Shown piece after piece: positions 51,338 to 61,006 of a stretch of 64,000 nucleotides of DNA. The translations under genes and the position numbers were made by a program. The stretch is from Pseudomonas sp. S04. Its GTDB lineage: Bacteria; Pseudomonadota; Gammaproteobacteria; Pseudomonadales; Pseudomonadaceae. Where the stretch lies: contig NZ_CP019427.1 of NCBI RefSeq assembly GCF_009834545.1, positions 5,090,001 through 5,154,000 on the forward strand. The letters are read 5' to 3'. The stretch's first letter is position 1. Each line of letters begins with the position of its first letter. The notes under the pieces are model-generated. The model searched no databases. It was given only the letters and a program-made list of their open reading frames with translations, and was not told the DNA's origin.

Positions 51338-54076
51338 TCAGGCCAACAGTCCCAGTTCTTTCGCCCGGGCCACGGCCTGGGTGCGACGCTCGACGCCGAG
51401 CTTGCTGTTGATGTGGCTGGCGTGGGTTTTCACCGTGTGCAACGAGATGAACAACTGATCGCTGATTTCCTGGTTCGAACAGCCCCGGGCAATCAGTTGC
51501 AGCACCGCTTGCTCACGAACGCTGAGGGCTTCGCCGCCGGGTTGGCTCTCAACGCTTTCGCGAATCGCGACGTGAGGCAAGTGTTCCATCAGGCTCTGGC
51601 GCAGAGCCGTGGGTGGACAGTGGGCCAGTTGCTCACGCAGCCAGTCCGGTCGCTCGCGCAATAACCCATCAAAAGGCTGCAACACGCCACCGCTGGCGGC
51701 CTCGAACGCCTGGGCCATGGCCCGACGTGCTTCTGGCTCGCGCCCATGGCCCAGCAACAGGCTGACTTTCTGAATCAGCGCCATCACGCTGAGCATCTGC
51801 CGCCCACTCTTTTGCCCATGCTCGAACAAGACATTGAGACGCCCTTCGGCCAGCATCGGCTGGTTTTGCATCGACTCCAGCAGGGCTTGCTGCAACTCGA
51901 TGTGCAGGGGCATTTGCGGGTGGAATTCGGGGGGCGCCGCGGCCTGTTCGCCGTTGTAGGTCTGGCCCAGGCGTGTCAGCCAGGCGCCGGCCAGGTCGGT
52001 ACGCCCCTGGGCCAGCCACAGTTCACATTTGACCAAGGTCAGCATGGCCAGGTAGTAGATCGGCGGCACGTCCCAGATGTGCATCAGCCGCTCGGCCTCG
52101 GCCAGTTCGGCGAACGCCTTGGCAAACTCGCCCCTGCTGCCTTCCAGCCGGGCGATCACGCTGTGGCCGATCAGCACGCTGATGTCGCGGCAGGCCCGTG
52201 CTTCCGTCAGGCCGGCGTGCAGGCGGGCAAGCCCGAGTTCGGGTTGCAGGCGCAGGACCAGTAGGAAGCCTTCATACAGGGTCAGGCGCGCGCGCACCGC
52301 ATACAGCCGTTGCGGCGACAGGCCCTGCAAGCGTTGCTGGCCCTGGTGGACTTCGTCCAGGGCACGCAGGATTTCCCCTCGCGCCTGCAGCACCCGGGCG
52401 CGGTCGTAATGGGCCAGCGCTTCGAACAGGGGATTACCGACCCGTTGTGCCAGCTCCAGGGATTCGCGGTTCAGCTCTCGGGCACGCCACAGGTCGGCGT
52501 CGGCGATGGCCAGGTTGGACAGGGTCGACAGGCACATCAGCCGCTGGCCATAGCGTTTGTGCGGCAGGCTTTGCAGGGCCTCGGTGCAGTACAGCAAGGT
52601 CAAGTCGCGCTGGCCGCGGCCACGGGCGATGATCCCGCTCAAGGCTAGCCACTGCGCCAACATGGATTTTTGCGCGGTGGCCGATGGCGCCGGCAGGAAC
52701 CGGCTGAGGTGGCTGGCCAACTCTTGCGCAGCGTCCAGTTGGCAGGCAAGGCCCAGGGCCCAGCTGTACAGCACGATCAGCCGTGGGGTGCTGACCAGCA
52801 GGCTGTCGGGCAAGTCCATTTTCCAGCGCAGCAACATGCCGACGTTCTGTTCGGCCAGCAGTTGTTCTTCGGACAGGTTTTGCACCAGGTTCGCCGCCAC
52901 ATCCAAGTGCCCGGCCCGCAAGGCCTGCTCTACGGCTTCGTCGAGCAGGCCCTGGGCATTGAACCAGCGACACGCCCGCAGGTGCAGGCTGGCGACGGGC
53001 ACCATGGCGTTAACGGTCGGGCGGCTGCGCAGCAGGTCGGAAAACAGGTGGTGATAGCGGAACCAGTGCCCCTGCTCGTCGAGCGGGACCAGGAACACCT
53101 GGTGGGACAGCAGGTAACGCAGGATTTGCGCACTGTCGTGGGCTTCGCGCACCGCGTCGCACAGTTCGCTGCAAAAGCGCTCCTGGGGCGCGGTGTCGTA
53201 GAGGAAGGCCTGGACCTCGGCGGGCAGGCAATCGATGACTTCTTCGAGCAGGTAGTCGCGGATCAGCCCTTCACCACCGTGCAGTGGCGGTGGCAGTGTT
53301 GCGCCATTGCCGGCTTCCGACGCCGCGAGCAACCAGAAGCGTAGCCCCGCCACCCAGCCTTCGCTGCGCTCAATCAGGCTTTCCAGCGCCTCGCCACGCA
53401 GCGAACTGCTGTGCCGGTTCAATAGGGCCAAGGATTCGTCGTGCGTCAGGCGCAGGTCCTGCTCGTGCAGTTCGAGCAATTGCCGCGACAGGCGCAAACG
53501 GGCCAGGTGCCAGTCTGGCCGCTGGCGACTGGTTACCAGCACCAGCAGGCCATCGGGCAGGTGATTGAGGAAAAACTGCAGGCAGCGGTCCAGCACCGGG
53601 CCCTGGGCCAGGTGATAGTCATCCAGCACCAGCAACAATGGGGCGCTGGGCGAGAGCTGGACCGCCAATTCGTCGAGTAGCCCGTCCAGCCACTCTTCGA
53701 AGGCGAACGGTTGATGACGCTGGCGCATTTTCAGCAGGCCCAGGGCCTGGGCGCCCAGCCGAGGGAAATAGTGCTGCAGGCCTTCGAGCAACCGCTCGAG
53801 AAAACGCCCCGGGTCATTGTCACGGGGGCTGAGTCCCAGCCACAGGCTTTGCCAGTGGTCCGGCAGGCTCTGGCAGAACTCCACCGCCAGTGAGCTTTTA
53901 CCAAACCCGGCCGGGGCGCTGACCAGCAGCAGTCGCCCGGTCAAACCGGCACTCAGCCGCTCGCACAACCGCGGCCGCAGGATGTGGCCGTCGGGCAAGG
54001 GGGGGCGGTAAAAGCGCCCTTCCAGCATCGGCACGGCCGGGCCAGGAGGGCTGTGGATTCGGAACAGGTCAGTCAT
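51338..54076 (-). CDS. MalT-type LuxR-family ATP-dependent regulator (912 aa)
   Basis: This is a STAND-class activator with four parts. An NTPase has Walker A APAGFGKSS at residues 54-62 and Walker B-like LLLVLDDYHL. A winged-helix region and a long TPR-like sensor follow, and a C-terminal LuxR helix-turn-helix (LSVREQAVLQLIARG, ISLHTVKTHASHINSKLGV) ends the protein. AlkS, activator of alkane genes, has the same build. The ATG at 54076 is used; a TTG two codons earlier is ignored. It lies upstream of the DUF1329-DUF1302 genes on the same strand, separated by a terminator, and probably regulates them and the acyl-CoA ligase. The convergent LysR gene ends 15 bases away. Confidence 0.88.
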   Translation of the reverse strand: MTDLFRIHSPPGPAVPMLEGRFYRPPLPDGHILRPRLCERLSAGLTGRLLLVSAPAGFGKSSLAVEFCQSLPDHWQSLWLGLSPRDNDPGRFLERLLEGLQHYFPRLGAQALGLLKMRQRHQPFAFEEWLDGLLDELAVQLSPSAPLLLVLDDYHLAQGPVLDRCLQFFLNHLPDGLLVLVTSRQRPDWHLARLRLSRQLLELHEQDLRLTHDESLALLNRHSSSLRGEALESLIERSEGWVAGLRFWLLAASEAGNGATLPPPLHGGEGLIRDYLLEEVIDCLPAEVQAFLYDTAPQERFCSELCDAVREAHDSAQILRYLLSHQVFLVPLDEQGHWFRYHHLFSDLLRSRPTVNAMVPVASLHLRACRWFNAQGLLDEAVEQALRAGHLDVAANLVQNLSEEQLLAEQNVGMLLRWKMDLPDSLLVSTPRLIVLYSWALGLACQLDAAQELASHLSRFLPAPSATAQKSMLAQWLALSGIIARGRGQRDLTLLYCTEALQSLPHKRYGQRLMCLSTLSNLAIADADLWRARELNRESLELAQRVGNPLFEALAHYDRARVLQARGEILRALDEVHQGQQRLQGLSPQRLYAVRARLTLYEGFLLVLRLQPELGLARLHAGLTEARACRDISVLIGHSVIARLEGSRGEFAKAFAELAEAERLMHIWDVPPIYYLAMLTLVKCELWLAQGRTDLAGAWLTRLGQTYNGEQAAAPPEFHPQMPLHIELQQALLESMQNQPMLAEGRLNVLFEHGQKSGRQMLSVMALIQKVSLLLGHGREPEARRAMAQAFEAASGGVLQPFDGLLRERPDWLREQLAHCPPTALRQSLMEHLPHVAIRESVESQPGGEALSVREQAVLQLIARGCSNQEISDQLFISLHTVKTHASHINSKLGVERRTQAVARAKELGLLA

Positions 54077-54240
54077 AGCCAACTCTTATTGAAGTGCTGT
54101 TGTCGGCATTGCAGATGTCCGCAGACTAGCGGCAAACCGCCAGGGTTTGAAGGCAATTGCTACAAATGGCTACAAAAAGTCTGAGCGCCCTCTGCCGCCG
54201 TCACCGATTCGGTGGGTGTCGATCACTTTATCCAAGGCAA

Positions 54241-54272
54241 AAAAAACGCCCCGAACCAGTCGGGGCGTTTTT
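54241..54272 (-). terminator. Terminator after the DUF1329 gene
   Basis: AACGCCCCGA and TCGGGGCGTT pair around ACCAG, with A and T tracts on the outer sides. It ends the DUF1302-DUF1329 transcript. Confidence 0.85.
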
Positions 54273-54299
54273 CGAGGATGCGGCCTCTGGTGCAGCGTA

Positions 54300-55664
54300 T
54301 TAGCGAACACCTTCCTGACGCAGTGCGGCCGGGGTGAAATCGCTGGTGGTGGCGGTGAAGCCGAAGTCGTAAGCCTGTTTCTCTTCGTTCTTCATGCCCA
54401 GTGCCAGGTAACGGCCGGACTGCAGGTCGTAGAGGGTTTCCAGGGCATACCACGGCACTTGTTTGTCGTAGTAGTCCTCGGCATGGGCTTCGGCCACGCG
54501 CCACAGTTGACCACGACCGTCGTAGTGGTCGATTACCGCAGCTTGCCAGGTGTCTTCGTCGATGTAGAAGTCACGCTTGGCGTAGATGTGACGCTGGCCT
54601 TCCTTCAGGGTCGCAACCACATGCCACACGCGGCGCAGCTCGTAGCGGGCCAGGTCCTGGTTGATGTGCCCGGCCTTGATGATGTCGGAGTACTTGAGCT
54701 TCGGATCGTCAAGCTTGTAGCTGTCGGAGGCGATGTACATCTCTTTCTTGCCTTCGAGCTTCCAGTCGTAGCGGTCCGGTGCACCGTTGAACATGTCCAG
54801 GTTGTCGGAGGTCCGCAGGCCGTCGGCTGCAGTACCCGGGCCATCATAGGACACTTGCGGGGCACGGCGCACACGACGCTGGCCGGCATTGTAGACCCAC
54901 GCCGAACGCGGCTCTTTGACCTGGTCGAGGGTCTCGTGGACCAGCAGCACACCACCAGCCAGACGCGCCGGCGCGGTTACTTTCTGCTTGAAGTAGAACA
55001 GGATGTTGCCCGGGTTTTTCGGGTCGTAGTCCTTCATTTTGTCGCGGAACACGAACTGGTCCTGGAAGTACACCAGGCTGTAGGAGCCGTTGGCTTGCGG
55101 CGTGGCCTGGGTGACCAGGCGGGTCACGCTGCCACCACGGTAGCGGGTGATGTGGTTCCAGATCACTTCCACACCGGTTTTCGGGATTGGGAACGGCACG
55201 GCCGTTTCGAAGTTTTCCAGGCCGTTGCCACCCGATACAAGGGTGGTGTTGGTGGCGTTGCGCTTGATGGACGCGAACACTTCAGGCGGCACGGTGGCGC
55301 CACGGTGAGAGGTGTACACCGGCATCTTGAAGGTTTCCGGGTAACGCTTGAACATCGCGTATTGGCCCGGGGCCAGCTTTTCCTTGTACTTGTCGACGTT
55401 CTGCGCGGTGATGGTGAACAGCGGTTGCTCGCTGGCATAGGGATTGGACAGGAAGCCCTTGCTGTCTACCGTGCCGGCATTCTTGGCCAGGGGTTTCCAG
55501 CTCGGAATCGAGCCGTCGGCATTGCCGGTCATTTCTGCGCCCATCGGCGTCAGGCTCTTGCCCAGCTTATCGGCTTCGGCTGCCGGAACGGCGCCCATGA
55601 CGCCGGTCGCCAGCAACGAAAGCCCCAGTCCTGCGACGTACACCAGATTCTTGGTTATTTTCAT
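54300..55664 (-). CDS. DUF1329 periplasmic or outer-membrane-associated protein (454 aa)
   Basis: It has a signal peptide of about 24 residues (LVYVAGLGLSLLATGVMGAVPA) and the DUF1329 domain over most of its length (PNPYASEQPLF-type, VYNAGQRRVRRAP, RYELRRVWHV). There is no lipobox Cys. Structures in the LolB-like fold bind lipids, and these proteins are almost always encoded with a DUF1302 partner. I infer a role in moving hydrophobic compounds across or from the outer membrane. It follows the DUF1302 gene by 27 bases. Confidence 0.88.
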   Translation of the reverse strand: MKITKNLVYVAGLGLSLLATGVMGAVPAAEADKLGKSLTPMGAEMTGNADGSIPSWKPLAKNAGTVDSKGFLSNPYASEQPLFTITAQNVDKYKEKLAPGQYAMFKRYPETFKMPVYTSHRGATVPPEVFASIKRNATNTTLVSGGNGLENFETAVPFPIPKTGVEVIWNHITRYRGGSVTRLVTQATPQANGSYSLVYFQDQFVFRDKMKDYDPKNPGNILFYFKQKVTAPARLAGGVLLVHETLDQVKEPRSAWVYNAGQRRVRRAPQVSYDGPGTAADGLRTSDNLDMFNGAPDRYDWKLEGKKEMYIASDSYKLDDPKLKYSDIIKAGHINQDLARYELRRVWHVVATLKEGQRHIYAKRDFYIDEDTWQAAVIDHYDGRGQLWRVAEAHAEDYYDKQVPWYALETLYDLQSGRYLALGMKNEEKQAYDFGFTATTSDFTPAALRQEGVR

Positions 55665-55691
55665 TTCTTGTTCGTCCTGAAGAAGCAGTGC

Positions 55692-57566
55692 TTAGAAGTT
55701 CACGCCGACGCTGAGCGCGACGAAGTCACGGTCATCCACGGTGGTGTACTTGCCGTCGAAGAAGTTGGTGTAGGCCAGGCTCGCGGTGTAGGTGTTCTGG
55801 TACTCGGCATCCAGACCCAGGCTGACGGCCTTGCGACCTTCCTCGAAGTTGCCGCCAGGACCAGGCGAGTAGCCGCTGACGTCATGGGACCAGGCCACGT
55901 TCGGCTTGAGGTTGACCCCGGCGAATACGTCGTTGTAATCCCAGATCGCACGACCACGGTAGCCCCAGGAGGTTGGCGTGGTGAAACCTTCATCGTTGCA
56001 ATTGCGGGTCGCGTTGTTGGTGGCGGTCCCTGGACCGGCACCGGCGATGGTCCGGCCGTTGAGGAATTCGCAGGAAGCACCTGGCAGTTCGCCCGGACCA
56101 TAGACCGGGTCACGGCCGTAACGGACATCGGAGGTGCTTTCCAGCCCACCGACGTGAGTCACGCCGACTTCACCGACCACGGTCAAGCGGCTGGCGCCCA
56201 TCACCTGGTCAAAGAAGTGCGTCAGGGTGGTCTGGAACTGGGTCACTTCCTTGCGGCGATAGCCGTGCAGGTCGGAACCCGGTGCTGCCGACAGCAGCGA
56301 AGCGTTGGCCAGCGCGCCGCCCAATGGACGAACCCCGGCGAACAGGATGTCGGTGGAGTTGAGTTGTACCGGTGCATTCGGACGGTAGCTCAATTCACCT
56401 TGCCACGCCGTGCCGGTAGGCAAGGTGGTGGAGAAGCTCAGGCCGTAGAGGCGAATGTCTTCAGGGTATTCGACGAAGTACTGCGAGTTGCCCGCCACCA
56501 GCAGTGGCCCGAGCGCAGCGAATGGCCCCGGCAACGACGCGGCGGTGTTGTAGACCGACTGCGAGGCCCCCGTGGCGCTGAAGATCGGCGCACGGCTGTG
56601 GTAGTTCATGAAATAGGCACCGAACTCGGTGTCCAGCGGATCGAACATGTACTTGAAGGACGCGCCCCACTGGCCGCTGTCCCGTGCATCACGGTCCGGA
56701 CCGCGGCGCACCAGCACACCTTCCTCATTGACGTCGACACCGTTCGCAGCCAATGGCCCCAGGGCGATGGCCGGAATGGTCGAGCGCTTGTTCAGTACGC
56801 GCAGGTTGTTGTCGCAACCGTCGGCGACGATGTCCGGCTGGGAGAAGAAGGTGCCGCAGTTATCGACAACGGTCTGGTCCCATTCCAGTTGATAGAACGC
56901 CTCGGCCGAGAGGTTTTCGGTCAGGCTCTGGGACACGTAGAACATGTTGACCGGGATCAGGCCTTCCTTGATCTCGGCACCCGGACGACGGAATGCGGAC
57001 ACATCGATCGGGTTGATCGAGTTGATGCCGCCGCCGATGAAGGTACTTTCACCCCAACTGACCACCTGTTTGCCCAGACGCACGGAGCCCGGCTGATCGG
57101 CAATCGCGTAGTTGTGGTAGACGAAGGCGTCGAGGATCTGCCCGCCGGAGGACTTGGCGCCTTCCTTGCGGTTGTCGTTGCTGACGTCCTTGAATTCCAG
57201 CTCTTCGTTCTGCAGCGCGAAGTCATACCAGTACTTACCCCGGACAAACACGCCGGTGTCACCGTACTTCAGTTCAAGGTCATGAATGCCTTTGAAGATC
57301 TTCGAGAACGCTTGCCCGCTCTTGAAGTTCAAGTGGCCGTCATCGGAGGTCTGGGACAGACCGTGCCCACCGTTGTTGACGCCGATGAGGTTCTTGTTTG
57401 GCGATTGGGTCGACACACTCATGCCCAACGAGAGGGACGAGTCGAATTGACCTTCGATTTCACCAACGTTGAAACTGACGCCGAATGCAGGCCCGGCGAG
57501 CGTAGAGGCGAGACTGACCGCCAAGGGCAGTTTCGCCCGGCGCCAGAACTGGTTTACTGATGTCAT
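55692..57566 (-). CDS. DUF1302 outer-membrane beta-barrel protein (624 aa)
   Basis: The signal peptide (KLPLAVSLASTLAGPAFG) is followed by strand-rich sequence with frequent alternating hydrophobic residues and a terminal Phe (ALSVGVNF), as in outer-membrane barrels. DUF1302 motifs include GVNNGGHGLSQTSDDGHLNF and VRLGKQVVSWGES. The ATG at 57566 has GGAGT seven bases upstream. The frame stays open 149 codons further upstream, overlapping the ligase gene, but that part has no family similarity. It pairs with the DUF1329 gene. Confidence 0.88.
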   Translation of the reverse strand: MTSVNQFWRRAKLPLAVSLASTLAGPAFGVSFNVGEIEGQFDSSLSLGMSVSTQSPNKNLIGVNNGGHGLSQTSDDGHLNFKSGQAFSKIFKGIHDLELKYGDTGVFVRGKYWYDFALQNEELEFKDVSNDNRKEGAKSSGGQILDAFVYHNYAIADQPGSVRLGKQVVSWGESTFIGGGINSINPIDVSAFRRPGAEIKEGLIPVNMFYVSQSLTENLSAEAFYQLEWDQTVVDNCGTFFSQPDIVADGCDNNLRVLNKRSTIPAIALGPLAANGVDVNEEGVLVRRGPDRDARDSGQWGASFKYMFDPLDTEFGAYFMNYHSRAPIFSATGASQSVYNTAASLPGPFAALGPLLVAGNSQYFVEYPEDIRLYGLSFSTTLPTGTAWQGELSYRPNAPVQLNSTDILFAGVRPLGGALANASLLSAAPGSDLHGYRRKEVTQFQTTLTHFFDQVMGASRLTVVGEVGVTHVGGLESTSDVRYGRDPVYGPGELPGASCEFLNGRTIAGAGPGTATNNATRNCNDEGFTTPTSWGYRGRAIWDYNDVFAGVNLKPNVAWSHDVSGYSPGPGGNFEEGRKAVSLGLDAEYQNTYTASLAYTNFFDGKYTTVDDRDFVALSVGVNF

Positions 57567-57903
57567 CGACGCTACTCCATGTGCTTTTATTGTTATGGCA
57601 GTGAGCACTTTTAAAAACGCTCTGGAGGACAGTGAGCCATGCGCTCGCGAAGTCATCCAAAGTTGCATCGCCCCTGTTCGTGCGTGCGTCTCGCTCTTAA
57701 AAATCCTTGAACGGACTATATCCAGCAGGCTGTACTGCTTGATCCCTCTAAAGTGTGATTTGCAGCCCCCAACCACTCTGGAACGGTCCTTCTGCCAGTC
57801 CGGCAGATGCCGGCACGGCAAGGATGGCTGAAAATTCGGAATTAACAAGCCAAGCGCTTGCTTGGTGGGCGTGTCGTGCCCTTTCGGGCACGACACAGGA
57901 GAC
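57567..57903. other. 337-base gap between the DUF1302 and acyl-CoA ligase genes
   Basis: No gene is supported. The ligase-proximal end holds the palindrome CAAGCGCTTG (57851-57860), partly doubled as CAAGCCAAGCGCTTGCTTGG, and a perfect 11-bp hairpin GTGTCGTGCCC/GGGCACGACAC (57871-57896, loop TTTC) just after the ligase stop. The promoter of DUF1302 must lie in the remainder; I could not assign it. Confidence 0.6.
57871..57896 (-). terminator. Hairpin after the acyl-CoA ligase gene
   Basis: A perfect 11-bp stem closes a four-base loop seven bases after the ligase stop. The lack of a T tract leaves its strength uncertain, so read-through into DUF1302-DUF1329 is possible. Confidence 0.5.
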
Positions 57904-59586
57904 TTAAAGCGTCGACAGGAAGGTGCTGTTGTTGGCCTGCCACTGTGTGATGTCGAGGCGAATGCGTTTCTTGTCGAGCTTGCCGACACTGGTCTTGGGA
58001 ATTTCCGTAACAAGGGCGATCTGACTCGGGATGGCCCACTTGCTCAGGTGGCCCAATTCGACGAATGGCTTGAGGTGCTCCTTGAGTTCCTTGGCCCCAA
58101 TCACGTGGCCCTCACGGATCACCAACAAGGCAAACGGGCGCTCTCCCCACTGCGGATCGGGAATGCCCACTACTGCTACTTCACGTACCGCCACGTGCCG
58201 GCTGATCAAGTCCTCGAGGTCCAGGGACGAGATCCACTCGCCGCCGGTCTTGATCACGTCCTTGATCCGGTCGCGGATGTCGATCACTCCCATGCTGTCC
58301 AGGGTCGCGACGTCCCCGGTATGCAGCCAGCCCCCGGCCCAGAGTTCTGCGCCCTTCTGCGGCTCGTTGAAATAACCTTCGGTGAGCCACGGTGCGCGCA
58401 GCACCAACTCGCCCTGGGACTCGCCATCGGCCGGCAGAAAGTTACCCTCGGCGTCGATTACTGCCGCATCCACCAATGGCACCGGCACCCCGGCCTTGAT
58501 CCGGTAGGTGGTGCGTTCGTCCTCGGTACCGGCCATCAACTCATCGTTGAGGTGGGCACAGGACACCAGCGGCCCGGTTTCCGACATGCCGTAGGCCGCA
58601 GTGAGCTGAATCCCCTTGGCCTTGGCCGCTTCGTACAGCGCACGGTTCAGCGCGCTGCCGCCAATGACGATTTTCCAGCCCGCAAAATCGGTGTTTTGCG
58701 CCGCCTTGGAGTTGAGCAGCATTTGCAGGATGGTCGGTACGCAGTGGGAGAAGCTGACTTTTTCCTTGCGCCACAGCTCCACCAGGTATTCCGGGTCGTA
58801 ACGGCCAGGGTAGACCTGCTTGAGGCCAAGCATGGTGGCCACATAAGGCAGGCCCCAGGCGTGGACGTGGAACATCGGGGTGATGGGCATGTACACATCG
58901 TTGGTCCCCAGCAGGCGCACGCTGTCGATGCTGCCCATGATCGTCGACACGCCCATGGTGTGCAGCACCAGTTGCCGGTGGGTGAAGTACACCCCCTTGG
59001 GGTTGCCGGTGGTGCCGGTGGTGTAGAAGGTAGTCGCTACCGAGTTCTCATCGAAGTCGGCGAAATCGTACTGCGGGCTCGCCCCCGCCAGCAGTTGCTC
59101 GTACTCACCCACCAGGTTTGGCAGCTCGGCAGTCTTTTGCGGCAAGTCGGTGAGCAGGAGGGTTTTCTCCACCGTGGTCAGGTGCCCGGCGATGGCCTGG
59201 TACAACCCGACGAACTCACTGTTGACCAGCACGAAGCGGTCCTCGGCGTGGTTCATGGTGTAGAGGATCTGCTCAGGCGACAGGCGTACGTTGATGGTGT
59301 GGATCACCGCGCCGATCATCGGGATGGCGAACATGCATTCCAGGTAACGATGGCTGTCCCAGTCCATCACCGCCACGGTATCACCGGCCTTGACCCCTGC
59401 CGCCGTCAGCACGTTGGCCAGCCGCGCGACGCGCTCGATCAGGGTCGGATAGCTGTAGCGCAACTGGTCGCGGTAGACAATCTCGCGGGTTTTCTCATAC
59501 CGACTGCCCGACATCAGCAATCGCTTGATCAACAGCGGGTATCGATAAGCACCTTCGGCTGGCGGAATAACGCGAGTCTGCAACAT
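57904..59586 (-). CDS. Acyl-CoA ligase, medium-chain AlkK-like (560 aa)
   Basis: This ANL-superfamily enzyme activates a fatty acid with ATP and CoA. The AMP-binding motif YTTGTTGNPKGVYF (about residues 188-201), the HTINVRLSPEQI segment shared with AlkK, LHTGDVATLD and the catalytic-Lys end KTSVGKLDKKRIR are all present. The start at 59586 (MLQTRVIPP) follows AAGGGA; two ATGs just upstream lack spacing. Together with the barrel, DUF1329 protein and MalT-type regulator it makes a set like PP_0763-PP_0767 of P. putida KT2440, linked to medium-chain fatty acid use (from memory). Confidence 0.88.
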   Translation of the reverse strand: MLQTRVIPPAEGAYRYPLLIKRLLMSGSRYEKTREIVYRDQLRYSYPTLIERVARLANVLTAAGVKAGDTVAVMDWDSHRYLECMFAIPMIGAVIHTINVRLSPEQILYTMNHAEDRFVLVNSEFVGLYQAIAGHLTTVEKTLLLTDLPQKTAELPNLVGEYEQLLAGASPQYDFADFDENSVATTFYTTGTTGNPKGVYFTHRQLVLHTMGVSTIMGSIDSVRLLGTNDVYMPITPMFHVHAWGLPYVATMLGLKQVYPGRYDPEYLVELWRKEKVSFSHCVPTILQMLLNSKAAQNTDFAGWKIVIGGSALNRALYEAAKAKGIQLTAAYGMSETGPLVSCAHLNDELMAGTEDERTTYRIKAGVPVPLVDAAVIDAEGNFLPADGESQGELVLRAPWLTEGYFNEPQKGAELWAGGWLHTGDVATLDSMGVIDIRDRIKDVIKTGGEWISSLDLEDLISRHVAVREVAVVGIPDPQWGERPFALLVIREGHVIGAKELKEHLKPFVELGHLSKWAIPSQIALVTEIPKTSVGKLDKKRIRLDITQWQANNSTFLSTL

Positions 59587-59735
59587 AAGCATCCCTTTCA
59601 TCTGACTGCACGGTCTTGGCGTAAAGACTGCACTTTAGTCAGCCTGGACGCGCGCTAAATCAGCCAAAGGAATGATTTGAGAACAGGGCAAATGCTGGCT
59701 CTAAGCCAGCACCGCTGTGGAAAAGACGCCCTCCG

Positions 59736-60920
59736 TCAGGCCGCTTGTCCTACTGCTGCCTCGGCCGGTGTGCGTGGGAATATCAGCGCCGAGAGGAAGG
59801 TCAAAGCAGCAAAACCGGCCAGGATCAGGTACAGCCCGACAAAACCCTGGCGGGGCTCGACAAAGGCAATCAGTGGGATGGCCGTGGCGCTGGCACCGAA
59901 GGACAGGCAGTAGCGCAAGGCGAACACCCGCGATTGCCATTGCGGCGCAACGAAGTTGGCGACCATCGCGTCATTCACCGTGACCTGCCCGAACACCACG
60001 AACATGAAGGCGGCACCCAGCACTATGACGGCCGAGCCCTCGACATAAGCCATGGCAAACAACAGCGGGGCCTGGCACAGGGTGAGGAGCATGAACGGCC
60101 ATTTCAGGCTGAAGCGATGCAACACCCGACCGATACTCAACTGCGCCACCGCGCCAAAGGCGTAAGCCAGGCTGACCACCACCCCAAGGGTTTGCGGTGA
60201 GGCGAACAGGTCATGCAGGCGTTCCTGGAACAACTTCGGATAGGTCATGGTCGTGGCATTGAACACCACGCCACCCGTGGCGGTAGCCAGGGCCAGTACC
60301 CCGAACACCATGACCATGGAGATCCGCTGGCCCGCGGCGCCCTTGAGAGGGGCATGGGCGCGCACGGGAATCGGCTCCTCGCGTACCTGCAAGGCAAAGC
60401 CGATGCCCAGGGCGATGGCGGCGACACCCGGCAGGATAAACGCCGAACGCCAGCCAAACTGCGCCACCAGCAAACCGGTGACCAAGGCCGAAAACGCCAC
60501 CCCCAGATTGCCCCACATGCCGTTGATGCCAATTTCCCGGCCTCGGTTCTGGGCGTAGGCCACCAGCATTGCAGTGCCAACCGGGTGATAAATCGCGGCA
60601 AACACCCCGATCAGCGTCAACCCCAGGACCAGCATCGGCGCAGAGCTGCTCAGGCCGGTGAAAATCGCCGAGGCGCCAATCCCGAAGAAAAACACCAGCA
60701 TCATCTGGCGTCGGCTCCAGTGGTCGCCCAGCCAACCCGCCGGCAGCGAACAGGCACCAAAGGCAATGAACCCACCCAGGGACAGGCCGATCATGGCGGC
60801 GTAGTCCAGGCCAAAGACCTCGGTCATGCCCAGCACTGCGGCGGGGAAAATCAGCATGAACATGTGGTCGATCACATGGGCGGCGTTGATGTAGCGGATG
60901 ACATTTCTGGGTTGATGCAT
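59736..60920 (-). CDS. MFS transporter (394 aa)
   Basis: There are twelve hydrophobic helices with the MFS loop motif GWLGDHWSRRQMML between helices 2 and 3. The N-terminal pattern NAAHVIDHMFMLIFP resembles the fosmidomycin-resistance-type branch. The substrate is unknown. It is divergent from an AraC regulator 86 bases away, its probable controller, and ends after a weak hairpin TGCTGGCT/AGCCAGCA (59693-59711). Confidence 0.85.
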   Translation of the reverse strand: MHQPRNVIRYINAAHVIDHMFMLIFPAAVLGMTEVFGLDYAAMIGLSLGGFIAFGACSLPAGWLGDHWSRRQMMLVFFFGIGASAIFTGLSSSAPMLVLGLTLIGVFAAIYHPVGTAMLVAYAQNRGREIGINGMWGNLGVAFSALVTGLLVAQFGWRSAFILPGVAAIALGIGFALQVREEPIPVRAHAPLKGAAGQRISMVMVFGVLALATATGGVVFNATTMTYPKLFQERLHDLFASPQTLGVVVSLAYAFGAVAQLSIGRVLHRFSLKWPFMLLTLCQAPLLFAMAYVEGSAVIVLGAAFMFVVFGQVTVNDAMVANFVAPQWQSRVFALRYCLSFGASATAIPLIAFVEPRQGFVGLYLILAGFAALTFLSALIFPRTPAEAAVGQAA

Positions 60921-61006
60921 GGCGGCACACTATTCGTTGAGGGTGTGGCGTTATGCTAAGTTGGCAATAACACGCATTCCTGACAACAAACTCATCGAAT
61001 CAGACA

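Noticed and set aside
54147..57560. A plus-strand open frame of 1137 codons antisense to the DUF1329 and DUF1302 genes
   Set aside because: It is a shadow of GC-rich codon bias. It has no ribosome site, no domain and a composition dominated by His, Gln, Val and Gly, and the minus-strand genes are clear.
57567..58013. Possible 149-codon N-terminal extension of the DUF1302 protein
   Set aside because: The extension would overlap the ligase gene and precede the signal peptide, and the ATG at 57566 has a good ribosome site.
57862..59658. A plus-strand open frame of 598 codons antisense to the acyl-CoA ligase
   Set aside because: The ligase has full ANL motifs on the minus strand, and the antisense frame has none.
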